Below are positions 24,802 through 33,196 of a stretch of DNA of 64,000 nt, piece by piece (within the stretch, counting starts at the first letter, position 1; each line of letters starts with the position of its first letter). The DNA comes from Neobacillus niacini. Lineage in GTDB: Bacteria > Bacillota > Bacilli > Bacillales > Cytobacillaceae. A program made the translations under genes and the position numbers. The notes below the pieces were generated by a model, which worked only from the letters and a program-made list of their open reading frames with translations, was not told the DNA's origin and made no database searches. The stretch is taken from positions 1,248,001 through 1,312,000 of the forward strand of contig NZ_JAUSZN010000001.1 of assembly GCF_030817595.1 (NCBI RefSeq), written 5' to 3'.

Positions 24802-25134
24802 CTATTCTCTGATAAACCACACCTTGGAAATCAGATGATCCTTTATTTCATATAACGCCATTAAGCTGGTACTCTCCCCTGTAATTCCATTTGTAGCGAT
24901 TTCCCAATCGATGACCTTGTTTCCGACGATGGAACGATTCTTGATCTCAGCGAACATTTTCTTTTTGAAGGTTTCTGTATACCTTTCAATCAAGGCATGC
25001 TTGCCGCTTAAGGTGATGGTATTATCCGGGAAGGTGGAAACGGTAATATCGTCGGTATATGTACTTGCAAACCCATCTATATCTTGGCTGTTGTAGTATT
25101 CTATTTGCTGTTGAACAACTTTTTCTACTGACAT
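24802..25134 (-). CDS. SnoaL/NTF2-like small protein
   Basis: The 110 residues fit a cone-shaped NTF2/SnoaL fold: an N-terminal helix (VEKVVQQQIEYYNSQDIDGF), the acidic turn TYTDDITVST, the GKHALIERYTETFKK segment and C-terminal strands (TSLMALYEIKDHLISKVWF). Relatives include steroid isomerases and polyketide cyclases; the substrate here is unknown. GAGGTG is placed correctly before the ATG. It may be cotranscribed with the DUF3291 gene 80 bases downstream. Confidence 0.8.
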   Translation of the reverse strand: MSVEKVVQQQIEYYNSQDIDGFASTYTDDITVSTFPDNTITLSGKHALIERYTETFKKKMFAEIKNRSIVGNKVIDWEIATNGITGESTSLMALYEIKDHLISKVWFIRE

Positions 25135-25239
25135 GTTCTCACCTCTATGTATATTTTTTTTACTGTTGATTACGCATGATTACTATTGGCATCCAATCCT
25201 TTTATAAAACCTACTTTCTTAGAGGAGAGGATTGAAAAA

Positions 25240-25383
25240 TTGAGGTTGCTAATTGCAATTCCATTTATTCTTATCGGTTCTATTTTAACGGCAACAACAG
25301 TATAGGATATAAGCTATTTAGGCAGTATAACTATTAAGATAATGGGATTCGGGATTATAGCAATTGCGGCATCTTTTTCGTAA
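25240..25383 (+). pseudogene. Small two-helix membrane protein with an internal stop
   Basis: A TTG start lies 11 bases after GAGGAGAGG. It opens RLLIAIPFILIGSILTATTV, an in-frame TAG, then DISYLGSITIKIMGFGIIA and a normal stop. Two membrane segments are clear and the single amber codon is the only defect. It is a recent pseudogene unless the stop is read through. Confidence 0.5.
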
Positions 25384-25479
25384 GAATTAAGCAAGGCCAA
25401 ACTAACGCCTTAAACAATAACCGAATAAATGAAACATCAAAAAGAGGGTCAAAAATTCTGTCATTTGCATATCCGTTTT

Positions 25480-25770
25480 GAGTGCGAAAACAGCTACTGA
25501 TCCGCAGCATCTAGGTACAATAGTGTCCCCGCTTATCTGTATGCGGAGCAGGTTAGGTTAAGCACCTGAGTTGATATATAGGCGGAGAAATTCCGCTTAA
25601 TCAATAATTAATATTAAAAAAAGCATGAATAGACGGAGAGATTCCGCCTATTGACTCAAAAAATTCAAAAATGAGAGATTTTTCTTTGATTAAGCGGAAA
25701 ACCTCCGCTTACTTACCCCGAAACTAGCTTCGTTTTACATTTAACCGGAATATTTCCGCTAATATTCTTT
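25480..25770. repeat. Second cluster of short CGGA...TCCG palindromes
   Basis: At least four units of about 20 bases occur: GGCGGAGAAATTCCGCTTAA, GACGGAGAGATTCCGCCTAT, AAGCGGAAAACCTCCGCTTA and AACCGGAATATTTCCGCTAA. Each is a near-perfect palindrome around an A/T centre, separated by 35-60 bases. They fill the gap between the NTF2 and SEC-C genes. Confidence 0.7.
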
Positions 25771-25815
25771 TGCTGATTTCCTTACTTGCTACATTAGGCT
25801 CGACACCTGCCAATA

Positions 25816-26970
25816 CTATTTACCGCAGCATTTTTTAAATTTTTTGCCGCTTCCACAAGGGCATGGATCATTTCGTCCAACCTTCATTTCGTTTCGAACT
25901 GGAGCAAGTGGGAGGATATTCCCCTTTTGTCTAAAGTCGTGTTCTCTATCTAGTGCTACTTGTCTCCATAGAGCTAGTTCTCGATGCCTTAACCCCAGAA
26001 TTGAAAAGTAGCCATAGACGGTCTGTTCAACATCCACCAGGCCAGAAGTATAATCAAGCTCCATATGTTGGTTAATTTCAGGTAGAGCTTCTTCTGAAAA
26101 CTGGTGACAAAGTGCTTCGATTAGAATATCTTGATCATCCAGTTGTTTTGCAGACCGGTAGGCTTCTCTTAAAACCTCAACCGCAAAGTCTGATTTAATG
26201 TTTTCAACAATGGATGCGGCATAGATAATGGAATTATCTTTCCTTAAATAGGGTGCTACTGCTTTTACCACCTCATCTGATTGGAAACTGGTTAACGTTA
26301 CGGACAGTTCCTCCAACAAGCTATCATCATCGCGATCCAATAGGCTAACCAAAAATGGAATATATCTTTCTAATTTTAACAATCCAATCATATAGACTGT
26401 CAGGATTCCATTAAATGAAAACCATTTTTCATTTAACTCCTCTTTAAGCACTAGGTCTATTTCATTCTCTGTAACCCATCCATTTTTCACTAAACACGCA
26501 GCCAGCTTTTTTGCTTTTATGAGGTAATGATGATGCTCTGAACCTGCCCGCTCAAGATCATTTAAGATTTGACCATATTCCGAATACACTTCTTCGTCCT
26601 TCCCATGTAACAACAGATCATATAAGGACCAGGTTTCCTTTGGAATATAGTTTTGAAGCTGTTCCTTATATTTTAGAGCAAGTCCCGGTTCGATACGAAA
26701 AACCAAGTTCACCGCTAAATGGCGTTTGGAGGAGTCCATTAATGGAATATTTTCCACTAATATCTTAACTGCCTCTTCATTGAAGGTTTGATTTTCCACA
26801 TAAATGAAGATCGAAGATTGTTTATCTTTATTTTTAAATGCTTCCTTCAGTAATTCATTGGTCCATTCTTCAGGGACGTTTGGATAATCATGTAAAGCAT
26901 GCAGCACTACCTCTTGGATTAAGATATCATCGCTAATCAAATGCGGTTTAATTTTTTCTATAAATGTCAT
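25816..26970 (-). CDS. SEC-C metal-binding protein with HEAT-like repeats
   Basis: The 384-residue protein is mostly alpha-helical, with HEAT-like helix pairs such as [38 protein letters not shown] and [15 protein letters not shown]. It ends with a SEC-C zinc motif ([19 protein letters not shown]), as found at the end of SecA. Such proteins may dock to ribosomes or SecB-like partners, but the role of this one is not known. GAAAGGA precedes the ATG. It is monocistronic. Confidence 0.85.
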   Translation of the reverse strand: MTFIEKIKPHLISDDILIQEVVLHALHDYPNVPEEWTNELLKEAFKNKDKQSSIFIYVENQTFNEEAVKILVENIPLMDSSKRHLAVNLVFRIEPGLALKYKEQLQNYIPKETWSLYDLLLHGKDEEVYSEYGQILNDLERAGSEHHHYLIKAKKLAACLVKNGWVTENEIDLVLKEELNEKWFSFNGILTVYMIGLLKLERYIPFLVSLLDRDDDSLLEELSVTLTSFQSDEVVKAVAPYLRKDNSIIYAASIVENIKSDFAVEVLREAYRSAKQLDDQDILIEALCHQFSEEALPEINQHMELDYTSGLVDVEQTVYGYFSILGLRHRELALWRQVALDREHDFRQKGNILPLAPVRNEMKVGRNDPCPCGSGKKFKKCCGK

Positions 26971-27162
26971 AAGTATCCTTTCATTCTTCCATTTTATGAA
27001 TACAATTATTGTACTTTATTGGTAAGACAAAGTAAAAAACGACTAGAATGGCGCCCTATTTTTGTTTTTGCTGATATTTTTGCTGCTTCAGCTAGTTAAC
27101 CCCTCTTTTTAATAATCTAGTTTTCACATTAAATAACTTGGATTAATGTATAAATTAAAAAA

Positions 27163-27184
27163 ACTCTCCTCCCAAGAAGAGAGT
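27163..27184 (-). terminator. Hairpin with T run after a gene remnant
   Basis: ACTCTC pairs with GAGAGT, and on the minus strand a TTTTTTT run follows. It would terminate transcription of the remnant at 27281-27448. Confidence 0.5.
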
Positions 27185-27280
27185 ATGTAATAAACTAATG
27201 AGACAAGAGTTCCTAAAATTAACCCTTTGTCACCACCTTCAAAATACAACAACGATAGAGGATTTTAACCAACATAAACA

Positions 27281-27448
27281 TTAATAATATAACTCCGATT
27301 TGACTAAATTAACTATTGTTTCAGTTTCATTCACTAATCCAAGAAGCGATTGTTCAATTACAATTCCAATGAGAAGTTTTCCAAGAACAGAAGGCTTCCA
27401 TAATCTTACACTGAGGCTTCCGGCATTTTGACGCAATAAGAATAATGC
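27281..27448 (-). pseudogene. Remnant of an unknown protein
   Basis: A frame without a start codon encodes SLSVRLWKPSVLGKLLIGIV, then IEQSLLGLVNETETIVNLVK and SELYY before TAA. It is strongly protein-like and ends ahead of its own terminator (27163). No family recognised. Confidence 0.35.
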
Positions 27449-27523
27449 CCAATTATAGTATTAACACTTAAATTACCACCTTTCGTTATTATAGATTGTC
27501 TTTGTTTGATAAAAAAACAAAAA

Positions 27524-27567
27524 GAGCCTGTTACCAAAGGACATATTAATCCCTTGGTGACAGGCTC
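27524..27567 (-). terminator. Terminator of the DUF4865 gene
   Basis: GAGCCTGTTACCAA pairs with TTGGTGACAGGCTC with one mismatch; a TTTTTGTTTTTTT run follows on the minus strand. Confidence 0.85.
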
Positions 27568-27642
27568 CTCCAAGTGCATTCAGTATTTTATTATTTATAT
27601 GCTATCATATTTCAGGGCAGAGGTCTTCAATGAAAATATCAG

Positions 27643-28188
27643 CTATTTTTCATATGAAATATGTAGAATCGAATAAAGCACTCCATATGTTTCGCTAATA
27701 AAATTACTTACATCACTTAAAAAGTAAAATACTTCATATTCCCACTTATCAGGATTATACGTAAGCATAAATTCTGAATTTTTGATCTTTGGGAGATCCT
27801 TAACTATTTCTTCTTTTGTGTTACGCAAACTTCCCTGTGGTGGTATAGGTTTTGTAAGGTGAAACAGATATTTATAAGGGCTTATGTTTGTTGGTGGATC
27901 AACCAGTGGTATCCCCACTTGAACTTGCTGCCATCCGAAAGAGGTAAGAATGTTATCATAATATCCCTCAAACAAAAACTTGTTAAGGCCGTTATGATTT
28001 TTCCATAGATAAAGCGGGCAATAACTGTTTTGTAAATTATGATTTTTTCCTTTTTCCGTGATTAGATACAACTTAAATTTTAAATCATCAAATCCATCGG
28101 TTTTATGGCCATTATTTATGACTCGTGCCTTGATGATATTCATGTCATAGTCACTTGGTAATGTGATTTTGTATTGTGTCGTGATCAT
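27643..28188 (-). CDS. DUF4865-family protein
   Basis: The 181 residues show the DUF4865 pattern: TTQYKITLPSDYDMNIIKAR with VINNGHKTDGFDDLKFKLY, an ITEKGKNH stretch, CPLYLWKNHNGLNKFLFEGY and FGWQQVQVGIPL. These proteins look like alpha/beta-barrel monooxygenase-type folds and often accompany regulators of detoxification genes; no activity is known to me. AAAGGAGG precedes the ATG. The gene stands alone. Confidence 0.8.
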   Translation of the reverse strand: MITTQYKITLPSDYDMNIIKARVINNGHKTDGFDDLKFKLYLITEKGKNHNLQNSYCPLYLWKNHNGLNKFLFEGYYDNILTSFGWQQVQVGIPLVDPPTNISPYKYLFHLTKPIPPQGSLRNTKEEIVKDLPKIKNSEFMLTYNPDKWEYEVFYFLSDVSNFISETYGVLYSILHISYEK

Positions 28189-28446
28189 TTTTTTCCTCCT
28201 TTAATTTTATTGTTATCAAGATTTCTTACTCGGGGTCTTCTCTGATCACATCAAAAAAAACTGATGCCAGCATAAATGTTGCTCCCTTTTTGCGTTCTAC
28301 AAAACTAATAGAGGATAACGTTTTAATTGTAATTATTATTAGGATTAAAATCGTATGGTTGTATGAACAATCCATCCCCTTCTACCCTCTATAAGGAGAA
28401 AAAGCCGCCAGAATGGGCAGCAGGTCTTAAAAAACTCAGGTAAAAG

Positions 28447-28635
28447 TTAATCAAATAAATTTAACAAAATTATTAACAGTATAGATATTGAAAAGAAACC
28501 GATCATAAAGTATCCAAATAATTTTAGTAATTTCGGCAATTTTCTTAAATCTGTTTTTGCAAGATTTGCAGCATTTCCTTCTATCTTGTTAAAGTGATCT
28601 ATTGCATCATTAAATGGTTTATTATCCTCTTCGAT
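28447..28635 (-). CDS. Small tail-anchored membrane protein, start unclear
   Basis: A minus-strand frame of about 62 codons encodes NKPFNDAIDHFNKIEGNAAN, LAKTDLRKLPKLLKLFGYFM and a hydrophobic tail IGFFSISILLIILLNLF before TAA. AAAGGGGTGG is at the right distance, but the codon there is ATC (28633-28635), not ATG, GTG or TTG. Either the gene uses a rare start, or the start was lost by mutation. The remaining bases of the 28189-28865 gap hold no other gene. Confidence 0.4.
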   Translation of the reverse strand: MEEDNKPFNDAIDHFNKIEGNAANLAKTDLRKLPKLLKLFGYFMIGFFSISILLIILLNLFD

Positions 28636-28865
28636 ACTGCCACCCCTTTATCACAAACTTATTGCCATCGGGACTAGTGCCTTCGACTTAATATAGGTAG
28701 TATTCGATGTTCATTATGGTTAATCATTCATCAACTGATAAGCTGCCTGGTTATTTAATGATATTCTTTATCAGATGTAAATACTTGCTTGGTGGAGCAT
28801 GCAAAAAACTGGAAAAATCATAGGACCTAGTAATTGCTAAGTACCCTATAAATTGTAACCATTGT

Positions 28866-29405
28866 CTATTTATCTTGGTTTTTTTCAAGCATTTCTTTTA
28901 AGTATTCTTCAGATTTCCCCTTTGGAATGCTGAGACTCTTCCAATTACTATCCTTTAATTGTTTGCCAATATAAACAATTTGTCCAATATGATATGCGTA
29001 GTGTGCCATTTGTCTTTCTATTGCCTCTATAACCAAATGACCTTCTCCACGAATGTATATATTTTTTAATAAATCTTGCTCACTTAAACTAGTTAGTGTA
29101 GCGATTAGGACTTTCCAACCTTTTTCCCAAACACTAATTAACTCAGATTTCGAGGATATATCATCAATAAATTCTTGATCACGATTTCTATATTCTTTTT
29201 CCCCATCTGAAGTTAAAAAGTCTGTCCACCTTGATACCATATTTCCGCTTAAATGCCTTACTATTATGGCAACACTATTTGACTCGTTATTATAAGTCCA
29301 ATGTATTTCCTCTTCCGATAATTGATTTATTGTCTTATCACCAAGGCTTTTTACACTTTTAAATTTTTCAATTACAATTCTCAAGTATTCGTTTCCAATG
29401 GTCAC
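28866..29405 (-). CDS. DUF1572-type DinB-fold protein
   Basis: The 179-residue protein follows the DUF1572 layout: IGNEYLRIVIEKFKSVKSLG, QLSEEEIHWTYNNESNSVAI, IVRHLSGNMVSRWTDFL, and the C-terminal metal motif MAHYAYHIGQIVYIGKQL. I chose GTG 29405, because GGAGGGG lies 6 bases before it; the ATG at 29411 directly abuts that ribosome site. The open frame extends to 29618, but that part is repeat sequence and not family sequence. Function in this family is unknown. Confidence 0.8.
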   Translation of the reverse strand: MTIGNEYLRIVIEKFKSVKSLGDKTINQLSEEEIHWTYNNESNSVAIIVRHLSGNMVSRWTDFLTSDGEKEYRNRDQEFIDDISSKSELISVWEKGWKVLIATLTSLSEQDLLKNIYIRGEGHLVIEAIERQMAHYAYHIGQIVYIGKQLKDSNWKSLSIPKGKSEEYLKEMLEKNQDK

Positions 29406-29487
29406 ATTCATCCCCTCCACAAAATTAAAAATTTTCTTTATATTTCTTTTTAAAATTATACGATGACTTCTAATAATAATGCATAAT

Positions 29488-29580
29488 CTCCCTGTAACTT
29501 GCACCGTTACTTCATAAAGTTCACCATGAAAACTACGTTTTGCTTTGAAAAACTCTTGGTTGTGAGCCAAGCGTTTTTTT
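29488..29580 (+). repeat. Dispersed repeat variant
   Basis: CCTGTAACTTGCACCGTTAC followed by TTCATAAAG is a P-type palindrome (GTAAC/GTTAC). A hairpin AACTCTTGG...CCAAGCGTT with a T run follows at about 29550-29578. It lies where the false upstream extension of the DUF1572 gene reads through. Confidence 0.5.
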
Positions 29581-29666
29581 TGTCTACTTATTCTCTCGTT
29601 CTTCAGGTGCAGCTTCATAGTAATAGACAGGAGCTGGGTTTCCGTAATTCTACATGGAAACGTATT

Positions 29667-29758
29667 TTAACTCCTTCCCCATTACTTCAGTAAAGTTCAA
29701 CAAAAAGAAGCGTTAATCCTTCATGGATTATCGCCCCTGTTATCTTTCTTGAACACGT
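29667..29758 (+). repeat. P1-hairpin-P2 dispersed repeat
   Basis: TAACTCCTTCCCCATTACTTC and TAAAGTTCAACAAAAAG form P1. GCGTTAATCC (29710-29719) pairs with GGATTATCGC (29725-29734). GCCCCTGTTATC, TTCTTGAAC is a degenerate P2. The hairpin follows the lipoprotein gene and may end its transcript. Confidence 0.6.
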
Positions 29759-29768
29759 ACCCAAGGTT

Positions 29769-30290
29769 TTATTTAAACGTGCTTACCACTTCTAAAAATT
29801 CTTCTTTTGTATAGATCGGTTTATTTCTTTCGGGATTTTCTATCAAAGAAATTTCGTGTGTACTATTGTCATCCGTCCATAAAACCACTCTTTGTAAACC
29901 GTTTTTTATTTCACTGTAAGTGGCTTCTATACCGTTTTTAAGTTTGACAGTTTCATTATTTTCAATTTCGTGACTTGGAGAACTAGGATTATGAAATGTG
30001 TTTATTGTTATATTCCAATTACTTTTTTCATCGGCGTAAATAAAATAACTAAGCACAATGTTCCCATTAGGGTCATTTACAGGTTCACTTGTATATCCGA
30101 AATCGACTGTATATTTTTCTGAAGGTAATTTCGTAGGGAAAAGCATTTCATCTTTAATATCAATTGGAAAAGGTTCGATTTCATTTTTAATGTCGTCAGG
30201 TAACTGTGCACTCCTAGTTTCATATGAGGTTTTACTTGAGCACGATAAAAGCAAAAATATAACAAATATGCTTAATAAAATTCTTTTCAT
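29769..30290 (-). CDS. Membrane-anchored lipoprotein, unknown function
   Basis: The 173-residue precursor has a short signal peptide with lipobox LLSC (Cys about residue 17). The mature domain looks like a mixed strand domain: KYTVDFGYTSEPVND, NIVLSYFIYADEKSNW, GIEATYSEIKNGLQRVVLW. It ends in a helix, KEEFLEVVSTF. The overall look is of DUF4367-like extracytoplasmic domains, but I am not certain. I chose ATG 30290 because AGGGGGA is 7 bases before it; ATG 30296 is too close to that site. Confidence 0.7.
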   Translation of the reverse strand: MKRILLSIFVIFLLLSCSSKTSYETRSAQLPDDIKNEIEPFPIDIKDEMLFPTKLPSEKYTVDFGYTSEPVNDPNGNIVLSYFIYADEKSNWNITINTFHNPSSPSHEIENNETVKLKNGIEATYSEIKNGLQRVVLWTDDNSTHEISLIENPERNKPIYTKEEFLEVVSTFK

Positions 30291-30370
30291 TACCATTCCC
30301 CCTAGTTTTTACCTACTAGTGAATACGTTTCAGTTTGTAAAAAGTTCCAAATCGACTCAAATACATAATA

Positions 30371-30400
30371 AAAGGACGGGACCATTGTGATCCCATCCTA
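30371..30400 (-). terminator. Terminator of the quinone-reductase-like gene
   Basis: On the minus strand AGGATGGGATC pairs with GGTCCCGTCCT, followed by TTTTATT. Between here and the gene end (30401-30562) there is only a weak P-like motif near 30433. Confidence 0.7.
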
Positions 30401-30562
30401 AACATTGCATTTATTTACTTCCATTCCCTCAAGTAACGGTATCCCGAAGAAACCCTGCCATGACTTTGAGTCTAAATGAGCTGCGTTTTCCGACTTCATA
30501 ACGTGAGTCCTTCAGTTTCATCACGATTCATTGCTATTTTATTAGTAGGGACTGTGTACCGA

Positions 30563-31498
30563 TTATTTAACTTTAATGACAATTTTCCCTTTAGCATGAT
30601 GTGTCTCACTTAATTCATGTGCTTTTTGTAACGCTTCTGCTGAAAAATCAAAGATACTGCCCACCTGAGGCATAAGTATACCTTTCTCAAGTAGTTCGCC
30701 TAATTCCGCTAGCTGTTTCCCATTTGGCGTCAACCAATAGGAGCTTGCCGTTACTTGATGCTTTTCTATTAATGCTGGATCGGGTTGTCCGGCAATCGTT
30801 ACTAGTCTGCCGCCAGGCTTTAATACTTGAAAGCTTTTATTTAAAATGTCGCCGCCCATAGTATCAATGACCACATCAAAATCACGTAATACTTCTTCAA
30901 ATTGTTGTGTGCGGTAATTGATGAATTCATCAGCACCCAGCTTTTTTACATATGCTTCATTTTGTTCACTCGCTGTTGTAGCGACATAGGCACTTAAATG
31001 TTTTGCCATTTGAATGGCCAGACTACCTACACCACCAGCTCCAGCATGGATGAGTACTTTATCTCCTTGCTTGACTTTTGTATTATCCACTAGACACTGC
31101 CAAGCGGTTAAACCTGCTAATGGAATTGAGGCAGCTTCTTCAAATGTAAGATTGCTTGGCTTTTTTGCAAGCAATTCCTCATCCACCGCCGTAAATTCCG
31201 CATAAGTACCTTTAGCGGTAGTATCCGGCCGCGCAAAAATATCATCCCCGACCTGAAAATCCTTCACTTCACTTCCAACTTCAACAATCTTACCCGCAAC
31301 ATCCCAGCCAAGGATAATTGGGAATGTCCAATCAAGCATCTGCTTCAAGTAACCCGCACGAAGCTTCCAATCAATTGGATTAATCGAAGTTGAATAAACC
31401 TCAACAAGTACTTGGTTTGCTTTTATTATTGGTTTCGGCAGCTCCTGCTCCACTAACACATCTTTACTACCATATTCATTAATGACAACTGCACGCAT
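30563..31498 (-). CDS. NADP-dependent quinone oxidoreductase-like dehydrogenase (MDR family)
   Basis: This 311-residue medium-chain reductase uses NAD(P)H. The GroES-like N-terminal domain (INPIDWKLRAGYL, GWDVAGKIVEVGSEVKDFQV, GDDIFA) precedes a Rossmann domain with VLIHAGAGGVGSLAIQMAK and the GAD/INYRTQQF segment. Catalytic-zinc ligands are absent, so it is of the zinc-free quinone-reductase type. I chose ATG 31498 behind AAGGGTG; an ATG at 31510 is in frame but lies upstream of this site. It is monocistronic with its own terminator. Confidence 0.9.
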   Translation of the reverse strand: MRAVVINEYGSKDVLVEQELPKPIIKANQVLVEVYSTSINPIDWKLRAGYLKQMLDWTFPIILGWDVAGKIVEVGSEVKDFQVGDDIFARPDTTAKGTYAEFTAVDEELLAKKPSNLTFEEAASIPLAGLTAWQCLVDNTKVKQGDKVLIHAGAGGVGSLAIQMAKHLSAYVATTASEQNEAYVKKLGADEFINYRTQQFEEVLRDFDVVIDTMGGDILNKSFQVLKPGGRLVTIAGQPDPALIEKHQVTASSYWLTPNGKQLAELGELLEKGILMPQVGSIFDFSAEALQKAHELSETHHAKGKIVIKVK

Positions 31499-31574
31499 GA
31501 ATTTGCACACCCTTATACATTTTATATATGTACGCTCTAGTATTCGTTTCTTCCGAAGAAGTCATTCCTTCTCG

Positions 31575-31640
31575 TCAGAGCTTAATAAAATCCACCATTT
31601 TCTTTATTTCAGTTTTGAACTTATTTAATATTTCCTTCAT
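31575..31640 (-). CDS. Candidate 21-residue amphipathic peptide
   Basis: A perfect-looking ribosome site (TGGAGGT) lies 4 bases before an ATG that opens MKEILNKFKTEIKKMVDFIK followed by L and a TGA. The peptide would form a strongly amphipathic lysine-rich helix. It could be a small membrane-active or regulatory peptide, or a broken longer gene. Nothing else occupies the gap 31499-31685. Confidence 0.4.
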   Translation of the reverse strand: MKEILNKFKTEIKKMVDFIKL

Positions 31641-31685
31641 AGCAACCTCCACGAGAATATAGAAACAAAATGATATACCACAGGG

Positions 31686-31742
31686 TTTTTTAACTAAACT
31701 GCCCAATATAAAAAGCATCCCTTTTTTAAGAGATCCACCCTC
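31686..31742 (+). repeat. P1-type dispersed repeat
   Basis: TTTTTTAACTAAACTGCCC is a P1 left half; AAAGCATCCC... AAGAGATCC forms the hairpin and CCACCCTCTGTTATTT a trace of P2. It abuts the end of the minus-strand membrane gene. Confidence 0.5.
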
Positions 31743-31748
31743 TGTTAT

Positions 31749-32000
31749 TTACATATGAGCAACTCCAAAGAGAATAGATATAGTTACAAAGCCAACAATT
31801 AGTACCCCATAAAGGCTTAAAACGATTGTTTTCATTCTTCCTTTTTGACTAAATAATGCTAATAGAATTGAAAGCCCTACGCCGAACATTAGAATGGCAC
31901 TGCCTGTTGCACCTGATACTTTTCCTATTACAAAAATTTGCATAGAGAGGAAAGTTAAAATAAAAATGGTGATTGAAGCGAACCCCAAGTAATTTCGCAT
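31749..32000 (-). CDS. Small membrane protein, unknown function
   Basis: The 83-residue protein consists mainly of three hydrophobic segments (ITIFILTFLSMQIFVIG, GSAILMFGVGLSILLALF, IVLSLYGVLIVGFVTISILF) with short loops; QKGRMK probably faces the cytoplasm. It ends GVAHM. Only a weak ribosome site is visible. No family recognised. Confidence 0.6.
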   Translation of the reverse strand: MRNYLGFASITIFILTFLSMQIFVIGKVSGATGSAILMFGVGLSILLALFSQKGRMKTIVLSLYGVLIVGFVTISILFGVAHM

Positions 32001-32050
32001 TGTATTCTATCCCCTTTTTTTAAAAAGATTTTACCACAAATATCCAAATT

Positions 32051-32081
32051 ATTCTTCAACTAATCTACCCCATTACTTCAA
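32051..32081 (+). repeat. P1 of the dispersed repeat at a gene breakpoint
   Basis: ATTCTTCAACTAATCTACCCC followed by ATTACTTCAA. Its right half is fused directly to the truncated end of the VOC gene. Confidence 0.7.
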
Positions 32082-32191
32082 TCCAATTCCCATTCCGCTT
32101 GCACTTTAAGTCCTAAATCAAGAAAAAACGTTTTTGCCTCTGAAAGATCATTTACGTTTATACTCACATCATCTATTCTATTGATCTTCAT
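32078..32191 (-). pseudogene. Truncated VOC (glyoxalase-fold) gene
   Basis: Behind AGGAGGC the ATG at 32191 opens MKINRIDDVSINVNDLSEAK, TFFLDLGLKVQAEWELD and then a TGA inside the dispersed repeat. These 37 residues are the first beta-alpha-beta unit of a vicinal-oxygen-chelate protein; the other ~100 residues are gone. The promoter and ribosome end look normal, so only the 3' part was removed at the repeat. Confidence 0.75.
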
Positions 32192-32234
32192 ATCTCATGC
32201 CTCCTATGTTCCTGTTATTTTCAATACCTATATT

Positions 32235-32382
32235 CGTGTAAGGTTTGTTTGAAATTCTAATTCGCTTAAAACAGAAAATATCCTTCTTCAACAAACCTGC
32301 TCCATTAGTAAGAAAGAGGGATTGACGAACCACCCCTTTATTGAGCATAAGTACCCATTACTTTAAGTGAATTTCTTACAAT
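32235..32382 (+). repeat. Dispersed repeat, long form with 5' extension
   Basis: It has the same 45-base extension as the copy at 14876 (TAAGGTTTGTTTG, TTCTAATTCGCTTAAAACAG), then P1 (CTTCTTCAACAAACCTGC, CCATTAGTAAG), a GGGATTG...AACCACC stem, and P2 (TACCCATTACTTTAAGTG, TTTCTTACAA). Confidence 0.8.
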
Positions 32383-32642
32383 TCCAATTAATAAACGAAA
32401 AACAGCAATTCACAAAACAAAAATATCTGATGATTTATTATTATCATTTAAAATAACATTAGTTAAACGACCACGGGTGTTAAATGTGAATGACCCATAC
32501 AAACATATCGTGACTGCTGAGTGTCATCGTCTTTTTTTGTCTTCTCCTGGTAGAACGTTTGTGTAGCAGGGAAAAAAACCTGGAATTATTGAATAATACA
32601 TGCTTAATGACATTATTAGCGAAGATTAATGCCAGAAATCAC

Positions 32643-32668
32643 GTTTAACCATATGGTGTGGCGGGTAG
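32643..32668 (+). promoter_or_regulatory. Candidate SigB promoter of the CBS/MTH1187 pair
   Basis: GTTTAA at 32643-32648 and GGGTAG at 32663-32668 are separated by 14 bases, matching the general-stress sigma-B consensus (GTTTAA, 12-15 bases, GGGTAT) at 11 of 12 positions. The CBS start codon is 35 bases further. Confidence 0.6.
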
Positions 32669-32703
32669 TAAATAAAATGAACCAACATAAAGGAGGAATG
32701 AGC

Positions 32704-33138
32704 ATGAATGTCGCTGACGTAATGACTACCAATGTTGATAGCTGTAGTCCGGAAAGTACTTGTAAAGAGGTTGCTATGAAAATGAAAGAACTGGATGTGG
32801 GGGCCGTTCCAATTTGTGATAATGAAAAATTAGTAGGAATTGTAACCGACCGAGATATAGTTATAAAGGGATTTGTCAATAATCTTTCGAGTGACTCCAT
32901 GATTTCTGAAATAGTAACCGACAATGTTGTAAAAGGAAGCAAAGAAATGTCAGTGGAAGAAGCGGTAAGACTCATGTCCCAGCACCAAATTCGCCGTCTC
33001 CCTATTGTGGAAGATGACAAATTGGTTGGAATCGTCTCTCTAGGTGATCTAGCTGTTAATAATCAGTCGACTTATGAAGCTGCACAAGCCCTTAAGAATA
33101 TTTCGAATCCTGCCGAACCTAAACAATCAAACTTCTAA
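32704..33138 (+). CDS. CBS-domain protein (general-stress type)
   Basis: The 144-residue protein is a tandem pair of CBS motifs: VADVMTTNVDSCSPESTCKE with VGIVTDRDIVIKG, and VEEAVRLMSQHQIRRLPIVE with DDKLVGIVSLGDLAVN. CBS pairs sense adenosine nucleotides or energy state. AAAGGAGG sets the start at ATG 32704; the ATG at 32698 is too close. A SigB-like promoter lies upstream, in line with stress-inducible CBS proteins of Bacillus such as YhcV. It probably shares a transcript with the next gene. Confidence 0.85.
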   Translation: MNVADVMTTNVDSCSPESTCKEVAMKMKELDVGAVPICDNEKLVGIVTDRDIVIKGFVNNLSSDSMISEIVTDNVVKGSKEMSVEEAVRLMSQHQIRRLPIVEDDKLVGIVSLGDLAVNNQSTYEAAQALKNISNPAEPKQSNF

Positions 33139-33196
33139 TCAAAAGTCCAATGTATCCGATACGTGCCATTGGAAAAATAACAAAGGAGTGCCAAAA

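Noticed and set aside
29406..29618. N-terminal extension of the DUF1572 protein
   Set aside because: The extension translates a dispersed-repeat variant and its hairpin. The ribosome site places the start at GTG 29405.
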